64,000 nt of DNA from Anisus vortex (lineage: Eukaryota; Mollusca; Gastropoda; Planorbidae): positions 30,809,671 to 30,873,670 of the forward strand of contig OX421495.1 in NCBI GenBank assembly GCA_949126835.1, in the 5' to 3' direction. This document shows positions 1 through 11,500 of this stretch, one piece after another. Each line of letters opens with the position of its first letter. The stretch's first letter is position 1. The position numbers and the translations under genes were made by a program. The notes beneath the pieces were generated by a model. The model saw only the letters and a program-made list of their open reading frames with translations. It made no database searches and was not told the origin of the DNA.

Positions 1-1174
1 TATAGCTCTGCGAGTTATTATAGAGTCTGTTATTCACACTTAGACACTTATACACTAACACAGCTCTGCCAGTTATTATAGTCTGGTAATCACAATTAAA
101 CACTAACATAGCTCTGCCAGTTATTATATAGTCTGATATTCACACTTAAACACTTACATAGCTTTGCCAGTTATTATAGAGTTTGGTATAAACACTTAAT
201 CACTAACATAGCTCTGCCAGTTATTATAGAGTCTGTTATTCAAACTTAAACACTATCATAGCTTTGCCAATTATTATAGTCTGGTATTCTCACTTAAACA
301 CTAACATAGCTCTGCCAGTTATTATAGAGTCTGGTACTCACACTTAAACACTAACATAGCTCTACCAGTTATTATAGAGTCTGGTATTCACACTTGAACA
401 CTTACATAGCTCTGCCAGTTATTATAGAGTCTGGTAATCACACTTAAACACTTACATAGCTTTGTCAGTTATAATTGAGTTTGGTATTAACACTTAATCA
501 CTAACATAGCTCTGCCAGTTATTATAGAGTCTGGCATTCAAACATAAACCCTATCATAACTCTGCCAGTTATTATAGTCTGGTATTCTTACTTAAACACT
601 AACATAGCTCTGCCAGTTATTATAGAGTCTGGTATTCACACTTAAACACTAACATAGCTCTTCCAGTTATTAAATAGTCTGGTATTCACACTTAAACACT
701 AACATAGCCTTGCCAGTTATTATAGACTCAGGTATTCACACTTAAACACTAACATAGCTCTGCCAGTTATTATAGTCTGGTATTCACACTTAAACACTAA
801 CATAGCTCTGCCAGTTATTATAGAGTATTGTATTCACACTTAAACACTAACATAGCTCTGCCAGTTATTATAGAGTATTGTATTCACACTTAAACACTAA
901 CATAGCTCTGTCAGTTATTATAGAGTCTGGTATTCACACTTAAATACTAACATAGCTTTATCAGTTATTAGGGAGTCTGGCATTCACACTTAAACACTAA
1001 CATAGCTCTGTCAGTTATTATAGAGTCTGGTATTCATAATTAAACACTAACATAGCTCTGCCAGTTATTATAGAGTCTGGTATTCACACTTAAACACTAA
1101 CATAGCTGTGCCAGTTTTTATAGAGTCTGGTAATCACATTTAAACACTAACATAGCTTTGCCAGTTTTAATAGA
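1..1174. repeat. 50-bp satellite array, segment 1
   Basis: Head-to-tail monomers of about 50 bp with landmarks CACTTAAACACTAACATAG, then CTCTGCCAGTTATTATAG, then AGTCTGGTATTCA. A 48-bp version lacks one AG in TATAGAGTCTGG. A 58-bp version with an extra TTATACAC-like stretch occurs near position 50. Positions 1-180 match 6349 onward, and 491-1174 match 6541-7224. The segment contains about six monomers (298 bp) that are absent from the later copy. No gene is visible. Confidence 0.97.
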
Positions 1175-1179
1175 GTCTG

Positions 1180-2550
1180 TGTCACGATGTGGACAGAGAG
1201 AGGAGTGCGGGGTTGTGGGTGAGTGTGGGTGATGGTGGCTGGCTGTCGTGGGTGTATGAAATACCGATGCTGTAGTTGACCTGGAATATTTATTTGTACT
1301 CTCCGGCTCGTTAAATAATGTTAAAAGCACACACAACAGACAGTTCTAATTCGTAAGCAAGAAAGTCTATGGTTACAATTATGGCGTTTATTATCGTTTT
1401 AATGATCCAATGGTGAAATATACATGAAATTGCACAGGTATAGCTAACACTTAAATGTATGGTACTGCCGTGTATTCTATCGTTAAAATACGCGACCTCA
1501 TTCAGGAAATTTCTATGAATTGCTGAAACATCTATATCCAAACATGCGGGGTGATATTCTATAAGAGGCGAATGTACAAGTATTTTAAGCTAAATGCCAG
1601 AATCTAGACTAAACCGTATATGTACTTCTCAGTTGACGGCCAACACCCGACTAAACTAAGTTTGTGAGATAGCGTTCTCGAGTCTTGAGTCACGTGATCG
1701 CGCTCAATTTGGTTGGATGGCCCTTAATTACATTTAATTACATATGACTCCCATTGGTCAGTTCGAACATATATTTGCATAAAGGTAGATTTATTGGAGG
1801 AAAAATGAGATGGGGGTAGGTGAACAATTATAATGCCAAAACTGCGAGTGGGGTTTGAGATAAAAGTCACTTGATACAGACGTCATGCTGAGTGGGGGGA
1901 GGCGATTTATCTCCCTTGCAAGAGTTTTTCTATGGCGATGTCAATTGGTCATGGGCTGGATTAGGAGGAGGGATATTATGTAGGTGCAAAACTTTTCGTT
2001 GATCACTTCAATGGAACCAGTGGGACAAAAAGGAATAATTAATAAGACGCTGCTTCGCTCGTGAGTTGGGTGGGTGAAGGGGAGATAAAAGGGGAGCGCG
2101 GGAGGGGCGAGCGGGGTGGATTGAAGCGAGGGGTCGAGTATTTGGTCAACTGACGTAATGCCTACATACAACATTTACGTTAAATAGTAACATGAATTAA
2201 TCCATTAGACATAATATAATACATTAAAAAAAACAAATGATAAAATATATACATTGTAACTGACATGTATGAACTAACACATTCACACTCATTTATTCAA
2301 GATGTAGTACCAATTTGGTCATATTAATTAGTAAACCCTGAATTGGGGATTAAAGAAGTGTAGTGAAGGTTAAAGGAGAGGTGAGGAAGAATGGCGGGGG
2401 GGTGCAATTGCGTAAGAGAGGGAGAATATACTGCCGTCAGACTCCTCTCATCCTATCTAACCTAAACTTTACGCTAATCTATGGTTCTACTTCCTTCGCT
2501 ACTATCTATCTATGTGTGCTATTGTCCAAGTTAGGTGCAGAACTGAGAAA
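1180..2550. mobile_element. Solo LTR, copy 1 (gypsy-like)
   Basis: A 1371-bp non-satellite block that starts TGTCACG and ends CTGAGAAA. It is flanked on both sides by GTCTG (1175-1179 and 2551-2555), which is part of a normal monomer and occurs once where no block is inserted. A 5-bp target duplication with TGTC...GACA-type ends (the intact end is kept in copy 2) is what a Ty3/gypsy LTR leaves. No internal retroviral coding region is present, so it is solo. Visible elements are a CACGTG E-box (1691-1696), GACGTCAT CRE-like (1879-1886), ATTGG boxes, a G-rich stretch near 2060-2125, and AATAAA on the minus strand (1289-1294, about 110 bp from the left end). The last slightly favours minus orientation, but orientation is unresolved. 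Small open frames on either strand look non-genic. Confidence 0.7.
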
Positions 2551-2555
2551 GTCTG

Positions 2556-4599
2556 GTATTCAAACTTAAACACTAACATAGCTCTGCCAGTTATTATAGA
2601 GTCTGGTATTCACACTTAAACACTAACATAGCTCTGTCAGTTATTATAGAGTCTGGTATTCACACTTAAACACTAATATAGCTCTGCGAGTTAATATAAA
2701 GTCTAATATTCACACTTAAACACTAACATACCTCAGCCAGTTATTAAATAGTCTGGTATTCACACTTAAACACTAACATAGCTCTGCCAGTTATTATAGA
2801 CTCTGGTATTCACACTTAAACACTAACATAGCTCTGCCAGTTATTATAGAGTCTGGTATTCACACTTAAACACTCACATAGCTCTGTCACTTATTATAGA
2901 GCTCGGTATTCACACTTAAACACGTATATAGCTCTGCGAGTTATTATAGAGTCTGTTATTCACACTTAGACACTTATACACTAACACAGCTCTGCCAGTT
3001 ATTATAGTCTGGTATTCACACTTAAACACTAACATAGCTCTGCCAGTTATTATATAGTCTGATATTCACACTTAAACACTTACATAGCTTTGCCAGTTAG
3101 TATAGAGTTTGGTATAAACACTTAATCACTAACATAGCTCTGCCAGTTATTATAGAGTCTGTTATTCAAACTTAAACACTATCATAGCTTTGCCAGTTAT
3201 TATATTCTGGTATTCTCACTTAAACAATAACATAGCTCTGCCAGTTATTTTAGAGTCTGGTATTTACACTTAAACACTAACAAAGCTCTTCCAGTTATTA
3301 AATAGTCTGGTATTCACACTTAAACACTAACATAGCCTTGCCAGTTATTATAGACTCTGGTTTTTACACATAAACACTAACATAGCTCTGCCAGTTATTA
3401 TAGTCTGGTATTCACACTTAAACACTAACATAGCTCTGTCAGCTATTATAGAGTCTGATATTCATACTTAAACACTAACATAGCTCTGTCAGTTATTAGA
3501 GAGTCTGGTGTTCACACTTAAACAGTAACATAACTCTGTCAGTTATGAGAGAGTCTGGTATTTACACTTAAAAACTATAATAGCTCTGCCAGTTATTATA
3601 CAGTCTGGTTTTTACACTTAAACACTTACATAGCTTTGCCAGTTATAACTGAGTTTGGTATTAACACTTAATCACTAACATAGCTCTGCCAGTTATTATA
3701 GTCTGGTATTCTTACTTGAACACTAACATAGCTCTGCCAGTTATTATAGAGTCTGGTATTCACACTTAAACACTAACATAGCTCTTTCATTTATTAAATA
3801 GTCTGATATTCACACTTAAACACTAACATAGCCTTGCCAGTTATTATAGACTCTGGTATTCACACTTAAACACTAACATAGCTCTGCCAGTTATTATAGT
3901 CTGGTATTCAAACTTAAACACTATCATAGCTCTGCCAGTTATTATAGTCTGGTATTCTCACTTAAACACTAACATAGCTCTGCCAGTTATTATAGAGTCT
4001 GGTATTCACACTTAAACATCAACATAGCTCTTTCATTTTTAAATAGTCTGGTATTCACACTTAAACACTAACATAGCCTTGCCAGTCATAATAGACTCTG
4101 GTATTCTCACTTAAACACTAACATAGCTCTGCCAGTTATTATAGAGTCTGGTATTCACACTTAAACACTAACATAGCATTTCCAGTTATTAAATAGTCTG
4201 GTATTCACACTTAAACACTAACATAGCCATGCCAGTTATTATAGACTCTGGTATTCACACTTAAACACTAACATACCTCTGCCAGTTATTATAGTCTGGT
4301 ATTCACACTTATACACTAACATAGCTCTGTCAGTTATTATAGATTCTGTTATTCAAACTTAAACACTCACATAGCTCTGTCACTTATTATAGAGTATGGT
4401 ATTCACACTTAAACACGTATATAGCTCTGCGAGTTATTATAGAGTCTGTTATTGACACTTAGACACTTATACACTAACACAGCTCTGCCAGTTATTATAG
4501 TCTGGTATTCACACTTAAACACTAACATAGCCCTGTCAGTTATTATAGAGTCTGGTAATCACATTTAAACACTAACATAGCTCTGCCAGTTTTAATAGA
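2556..4599. repeat. 50-bp satellite array, segment 2
   Basis: Same 50-bp family with 48- and 58-bp variants. It matches 8596-10560 at a constant offset of 6040 up to about 4530, then switches to a sequence matching that just upstream of copy 1 of the solo LTR. That switch is a recombination junction. No gene or RNA gene is seen. Confidence 0.97.
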
Positions 4600-4604
4600 G
4601 TCTG

Positions 4605-5972
4605 TGTCACGATGTGGACACTGAGAGGAGTGCGGGGTTGTGGGTGAGTGTGGGTGATGGTGGCTGGCTGTCGTGGGTGTATGAAATACCGATGCTGTAG
4701 TTGACCTGGAATATTTATTTGTACTCTCCAGCTCGTTAAATAATGTTAAAAGCACACAACAGACAAATCTAATTGGTAAGCAAGCAAGTCTATGGTCACA
4801 ATTATGGCGTTTATTATCGTTTCAATGATCCAATGGTGAAATATACATGAAATTGCACAGGTATAGCTAACACTTAAATGTTGGGTACTGCCGTGTATTC
4901 TATCGTTAAGATACGCGACCTCATTCAGGAAATTTCTATGAATTGCTGAAACATCTATATCCAAACATGCGGGGTGATATTCTATAAGAGGCGAATGTAC
5001 AAGTAATTTAAGCTTAATGCCAGAATCTAGACTAAACCGTATATGTACTTCTCAGTTGACGGCCAACACCCGACTAAACTAAGTTTGTGAGATAGCGTTC
5101 TCGAGTCTTGAGTCACGTGATCGCGCTCAATTTGGTTGGATGGCCCTTAATTACATTTAATTACATATGACTCCCATTGGTCAGTTCGAACATATATTTG
5201 CATAAAGGTAGATTTATTGGAGGGAAAATGAGATGGGGGTAGGTGAACAATTAAAACGCCAAAACTGCGGGTGGGGTTTGAGATAAAAGTCACTTGATAC
5301 AGACGTCATGCTGAGTGGGGGGGAGGCGATTTATCTCCCTTGCAAGAGTTTTATTATGGCGATGTCAATTGGTCATGGGCTGGATTCGGACGAGGGATAT
5401 TATGTAGGTGCAAAACTTTTCGTTGATCACTTCAATGGAACCAGTGGGACAAAAAGGAATAATTAATAAAACGCTGCTTCGCTCGTGAGTTGGGTGGGTG
5501 AAGGGGAGATAAGGGGGGAGCGCGGGAGGGGCGAGCGGGGTGGATTGAAGCGAGGGGTCGAGTATTTGGTCAACTGACGTAATGCCTACATACAACATTT
5601 ACGTTAAATAGTAACATGAATTAATCCATTAGACATGATATAATACATTAAAAAAACAAATGATAAAATATATACATTGTAACTGACATATATGAACTAA
5701 CACATTCACACTCATTTATTCAAGATGTAGTACCAATTAAGTCGTATTAATTAGTAAACCCTGAATTGGGAATTAAAGAAGTGTAGTGAAGGTTAAAGGA
5801 GAGGTGAGGAAGAATGGCGGGGGGTGCAATTGCGTAAGAGAGGGAGAAGATAATGGCGTCAGACTCCTCTCATCCTATCTAACCTAAACTTTACGCTAAT
5901 CTATGGTTCTACTTCCTACGCTACTATCTATCTATGTGTGCTATTGTCCAAGTTAGGTGCAGAACTGAGACA
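4605..5972. mobile_element. Solo LTR, copy 2 (best-preserved ends)
   Basis: A 1368-bp copy of the same block. It begins TGTCACG and ends CTGAGACA, so both termini have the TG...CA form of an LTR. The direct repeats GTCTG flank it at 4600-4604 and 5973-5977. It differs from copies 1 and 3 at scattered positions: GACACTGAG instead of GACAGAGAG near the left end, a TTGGGTACTG variant in place of the TATGGTACTG seen in copy 1, and AATAAAACG instead of AATAAGACG. It is the most divergent of the five and, at the right terminus, the one closest to an intact LTR. Confidence 0.75.
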
Positions 5973-5977
5973 GTCTG

Positions 5978-7224
5978 GTATTCACACTTAAACACTAACA
6001 TAGCTCTGCCAGTTATTATAGAGTCTGGTATTCACACTTAAACACTAACATAGCTCTGTCAGTTATTATAGAGTCTGGTATTCACACTTAAACACTAATA
6101 TAGCTCTGCGAGTTAATATATAGTCTAATATTCACACTTAAACACTAACATACCTCTGCCAGTTATTAAATAGTCTTGTATTCACACTTAAACACTAACA
6201 TAGCTCTGCCAGTTATTATAGACTCTGGCATTCACACTTAAACACTAACATAGCTCTGCCAGTTATTATAGAGTCTGGTATTCACACTTAAACACTCACA
6301 TAGCTCTGTCACTTATTATAGAGTCTGGTATTCACACTTAATTACGTATATAGCTCTGCGAGTTATTATAGAGTCTGTTATTCACACTTAGACACTTATA
6401 CACTAACACAGCTCTGCCAGTTATTATAGTCTGGTAATCACAATTAAACACTAACATAGCTCTGCCAGTTATTATATAGTCTGATATTCACACTTAAACA
6501 CTTACATAGCTTTGCCAGTTATTATAGAGTTTGGTATAAACACTTAATCACTAACATAGCTCTGCCAGTTATTATAGAGTCTGGCATTCAAACATAAACC
6601 CTATCATAACTCTGCCAGTTATTATAGTCTGGTATTCTTACTTAAACACTAACATAGCTCTGCCAGTTATTATAGAGTCTGGTATTCACACTTAAACACT
6701 AACATAGCTCTTCCAGTTATTAAATAGTCTGGTATTCACACTTAAACACTAACATAGCCTTGCCAGTTATTATAGACTCAGGTATTCACACTTAAACACT
6801 AACATAGCTCTGCCAGTTATTATAGTCTGGTATTCACACTTAAACACTAACATAGCTCTGCCAGTTATTATAGAGTATTGTATTCACACTTAAACACTAA
6901 CATAGCTCTGCCAGTTATTATAGAGTATTGTATTCACACTTAAACACTAACATAGCTCTGTCAGTTATTATAGAGTCTGGTATTCACACTTAAATACTAA
7001 CATAGCTTTATCAGTTATTAGGGAGTCTGGCATTCACACTTAAACACTAACATAGCTCTGTCAGTTATTATAGAGTCTGGTATTCATAATTAAACACTAA
7101 CATAGCTCTGCCAGTTATTATAGAGTCTGGTATTCACACTTAAACACTAACATAGCTGTGCCAGTTTTTATAGAGTCTGGTAATCACATTTAAACACTAA
7201 CATAGCTTTGCCAGTTTTAATAGA
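5978..7224. repeat. 50-bp satellite array, segment 3
   Basis: Same 50-bp family. From 6349 it repeats the start of the window. Relative to segment 1 it lacks about 298 bp, close to six monomers, next to the stretch at 6541-6600. No gene is seen. Confidence 0.97.
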
Positions 7225-7229
7225 GTCTG

Positions 7230-8590
7230 TGTCACGATGTGGACAGAGAGAGGAGTGCGGGGTTGTGGGTGAGTATGGGTGATGGTGGCTGGCTGTCGTG
7301 GGTGTATGAAATACCGATGCTGTAGTTGACCTGGAATATTTATTTGTACTCTCCGGCTCGTTAAATAATGTTAAAAGCACACACAACAGACAGTTCTAAT
7401 TCGTAAGCAAGAAAGTCTATGGTTACAATTATGGCGTTTATTATCGTTTTAATGATCCAATGGTGAAATATACATGAAATTGCACAGGTATAGCTAACAT
7501 GGTACTGCCGTGTATTCTATCGTTAAAATACGCGACCTCATTCAGGAAATTTCTATGAATTGCTGAAACATCTATATCCAAACATGCGGGGTGATATTCT
7601 ATAAGAGGCGAATGTACAAGTATTTTAAGCTAAATGCCAGAATCTAGACTAAACCGTATATGTACTTCTCAGTTGACGGCCAACACCCGACTAAACTAAG
7701 TTTGTGAGATAGCGTTCTCGAGTCTTGAGTCACGTGATCGCGCTCAATTTGGTTGGATGGCCCTTAATTACATTTAATTACATATGACTCCCATTGGTCA
7801 GTTCGAACATATATTTGCATAAAGGTAGATTTATTGGAGGAAAAATGAGATGGGGGTAGGTGAACAATTATAATGCCAAAACTGCGAGTGGGGTTTGAGA
7901 TAAAAGTCACTTGATACAGACGTCATGCTGAGTGGGGGGAGGCGATTTATCTCCCTTGCAAGAGTTTTTCTATGGCGATGTCAATTGGTCATGGGCTGGA
8001 TTAGGAGGAGGGATATTATGTAGGTGCAAAACTTTTCGTTGATCACTTCAATGGAACCAGTGGGACAAAAAGGAATAATTAATAAGACGCTGCTTCGCTC
8101 GTGAGTTGGGTGGGTGAAGGGGAGATAAAAGGGGAGCGCGGGAGGGGCGAGCGGGGTGGATTGAAGCGAGGGGTCGAGTATTTGGTCAACTGACGTAATG
8201 CCTACATACAACATTTACGTTAAATAGTAACATGAATTAATCCATTAGACATAATATAATACATTAAAAAAAACAAATGATAAAATATATACATTGTAAC
8301 TGACATGTATGAACTAACACATTCACACTCATTTATTCAAGATGTAGTACCAATTTGGTCATATTAATTAGTAAACCCTGAATTGGGGATTAAAGAAGTG
8401 TAGTGAAGGTTAAAGGAGAGGTGAGGAAGAATGGCGGGGGGGTGCAATTGCGTAAGAGAGGGAGAATATACTGCCGTCAGACTCCTCTCATCCTATCTAA
8501 CCTAAACTTTACGCTAATCTATGGTTCTACTTCCTTCGCTACTATCTATCTATGTGTGCTATTGTCCAAGTTAGGTGCAGAACTGAGAAA
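7230..8590. mobile_element. Solo LTR, copy 3
   Basis: A 1361-bp copy nearly identical to copy 1. The clear difference is a 10-bp deletion around 7499 (TAGCTAACATGGTACTG), which shifts the offset to copy 1 from 6050 to 6040. GTCTG direct repeats are at 7225-7229 and 8591-8595. The right end is GAGAAA, as in copies 1, 4 and 5. Confidence 0.7.
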
Positions 8591-8595
8591 GTCTG

Positions 8596-11500
8596 GTATT
8601 CAAACTTAAACACTAACATAGCTCTGCCAGTTATTATAGAGTCTGGTATTCACACTTAAACACTAACATAGCTCTGTCAGTTATTATAGAGTCTGGTATT
8701 CACACTTAAACACTAATATAGCTCTGCGAGTTAATATAAAGTCTAATATTCACACTTAAACACTAACATACCTCAGCCAGTTATTAAATAGTCTGGTATT
8801 CACACTTAAACACTAACATAGCTCTGCCAGTTATTATAGACTCTGGTATTCACACTTAAACACTAACATAGCTCTGCCAGTTATTATAGAGTCTGGTATT
8901 CACACTTAAACACTCACATAGCTCTGTCACTTATTATAGAGTTCGGTATTCACACTTAAACACGTATATAGCTCTGCGAGTTATTATAGAGTCTGTTATT
9001 CACACTTAGACACTTATACACTAACACAGCTCTGCCAGTTATTATAGTCTGGTATTCACACTTAAACACTAACATAGCTCTGCCAGTTATTATATAGTCT
9101 GATATTCACACTTAAACACTTACATAGCTTTGCCAGTTAGTATAGAGTTTGGAATAAACACTTAATCACTAACATAGCTCTGCCAGTTATTATAGAGTCT
9201 GTTATTCAAACTTAAACACTATCATAGCTTTGCCAGTTATTATAGTCTGGTATTCTCACTTAAACAATAACATAGCTCTGCCAGTTATTTTAGAGTCTGG
9301 TATTTACACTTAAACACTAACAAAGCTCTTCCAGTTATTAAATAGTCTGGTATTCACACTTAAACACTAACATAGCCTTGCCAGTTATTATAGACTCTGG
9401 TTTTTACACATAAACACTAACATAGCTCTGCCAGTTATTATAGTCTGGTATTCACACTTAAACACTAACATAGCTCTGTCAGCTATTATAGAGTCTGATA
9501 TTCATACTTAAACACTAACATAGCTCTGTCAGTTATTAGAGAGTCTGGTGTTCACACTTAAACAGTAACATAACTCTGTCAGTTATGAGAGAGTCTGGTA
9601 TTTACACTTAAAAACTATAATAGCTCTGCCAGTTATTATACAGTCTGGTTTTTACACTTAAACACTTACATAGCTTTGCCAGTTATAACTGAGTTTGGTA
9701 TTAACACTTAATCACTAACATAGCTCTGCCAGTTATTATAGTCTGGTATTCTTACTTGAACACTAACATAGCTCTGCCAGTTATTATAGAGTCTGGTATT
9801 CACACTTAAACACTAACATAGCTCTTTCATTTATTAAATAGTCTGATATTCACACTTAAACACTAACATAGCCTTGCCAGTTATTATAGACTCTGGTATT
9901 CACACTTAAACACTAACATAGCTCTGCCAGTTATTATAGTCTGGTATTCAAACTTAAACACTATCATAGCTCTGCCAGTTATTATAGTCTGGTATTCTCA
10001 CTTAAACACTAACATAGCTCTGCCAGTTATTATAGAGTCTGGTATTCACACTTAAACATCAACATAGCTCTTTCATTTTTAAATAGTCTAATATTCACAC
10101 TTAAACACTAACATAGCCTTGCCAGTCATAATAGACTCTGGTATTCTCACTTAAACACTAACATAGCTCTGCCAGTTATTATAGAGTCTGGTATTCACAC
10201 TTAAACACTAACATAGCATTTCCAGTTATTAAATAGTCTGGTATTCACACTTAAACACTAACATAGCCTTGCCAGTTATTATAGACTCTGGTATTCACAC
10301 TTAAACACTAACATACCTCTGCCAGTTATTATAGTCTGGTATTCACACTTAAACACTAACATAGCTCTGTCAGTTATTATAGATTCTGTTATTCAAACTT
10401 AAACACTCACATAGCTCTGTCACTTATTATAGAGTATGGTATTCACACTTAAACACGTATATAGCTCTGCGAGTTATTATAGAGTCTGTTATTGACACTT
10501 AGACACTTATACACTAACACAGCTCTGCCAGTTATTATAGTCTGGTATTCACACTTAAACACTAACATAGCTCTGCCAGTTATTATATAGTCTGATATTC
10601 ACACTTAAACACTTACATAGCTTTGCCAGTTATTATAGAGTTTGGTATTAACACTTAATCACTAACATAGCTCTGCCAGTTATTATAGAGTCTGTTATTC
10701 AAACTTTAACACTATCATAGCTTTGCCAGTTATTATAGTCTGGTATTCTCACTTAAACACTAACATAGCTCTGCCAGTTATTATAGAGTCTGGTACTAAG
10801 TATATTAAACACTAACATAGCTCTACCAGTTATTATGGAGTCTGGTATTCACACTTGAACACTTACATAGCTCTGCCAGTTGTTATAGAGTCTGGTAATC
10901 ACACTTAAACACTAACATAGCTCTGCCAGTTATTATAGCGTCTGGTATTCACACTTATACACTAACACAGCTCTGCCAGTTATTATAGTCTGGTATTCAC
11001 ACTTAAACACTAACATAGCTCTGCCAGTTATTATAAAGTCTGGTATTCACACATAAACACTTACATAGCTTTGCCAGTTATAATTAAGTTTGGTATTAAC
11101 AATTAATCACTAACATAGCTCTGTCAGTTATTATAGAGTCTGGTATTCAAACATAAACCCTATCATAGCTCTGCCAGATATTATAGTCTGGTATTCTCAC
11201 TTAAACACTAACATAGCTCTTCCAGTTGTTAAATAGTCTGGTATTCACACTTAAACACTAACATAGCCTTGCCAGTTATTATAGACTCTGGTTTTCACAC
11301 TTAAACACTAAGATATCTCTGCCAGTTATTATAGTCTGGTTTTCACACTTAAACACTAACATAGCTCTGTCAGTTATTATAGAGTCTGTTATTCAAACTT
11401 AAACACTAACATAGCTCTTCCAGTTATTATAGAGTTTGGTATTTCCACTTAAACTCTAACATAGCTCTGCCAGTTATTATAGTCTGGTATTCACACTTAA

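Larger units (their letters stand above)
1..10570. repeat. Tandem duplication of a ~4.2-4.5 kb block
   Basis: Positions 1 to about 4530 correspond to 6349 to about 10570 (offset 6348, then 6050 after a 298-bp difference, then 6040 after the 10-bp deletion in solo LTR copy 3). Solo LTR copy 2 and its flanks lie between the two blocks. Confidence 0.85.

Noticed and set aside
1118..2569. Conserved 68-77 codon open frames in the solo LTR block (both strands; repeated in the other copies)
   Set aside because: They are shared only because the block was recently duplicated. They show no domain, run into satellite sequence at one end, and have low-complexity proline, histidine and threonine composition. 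No sign of selection on protein can be claimed.
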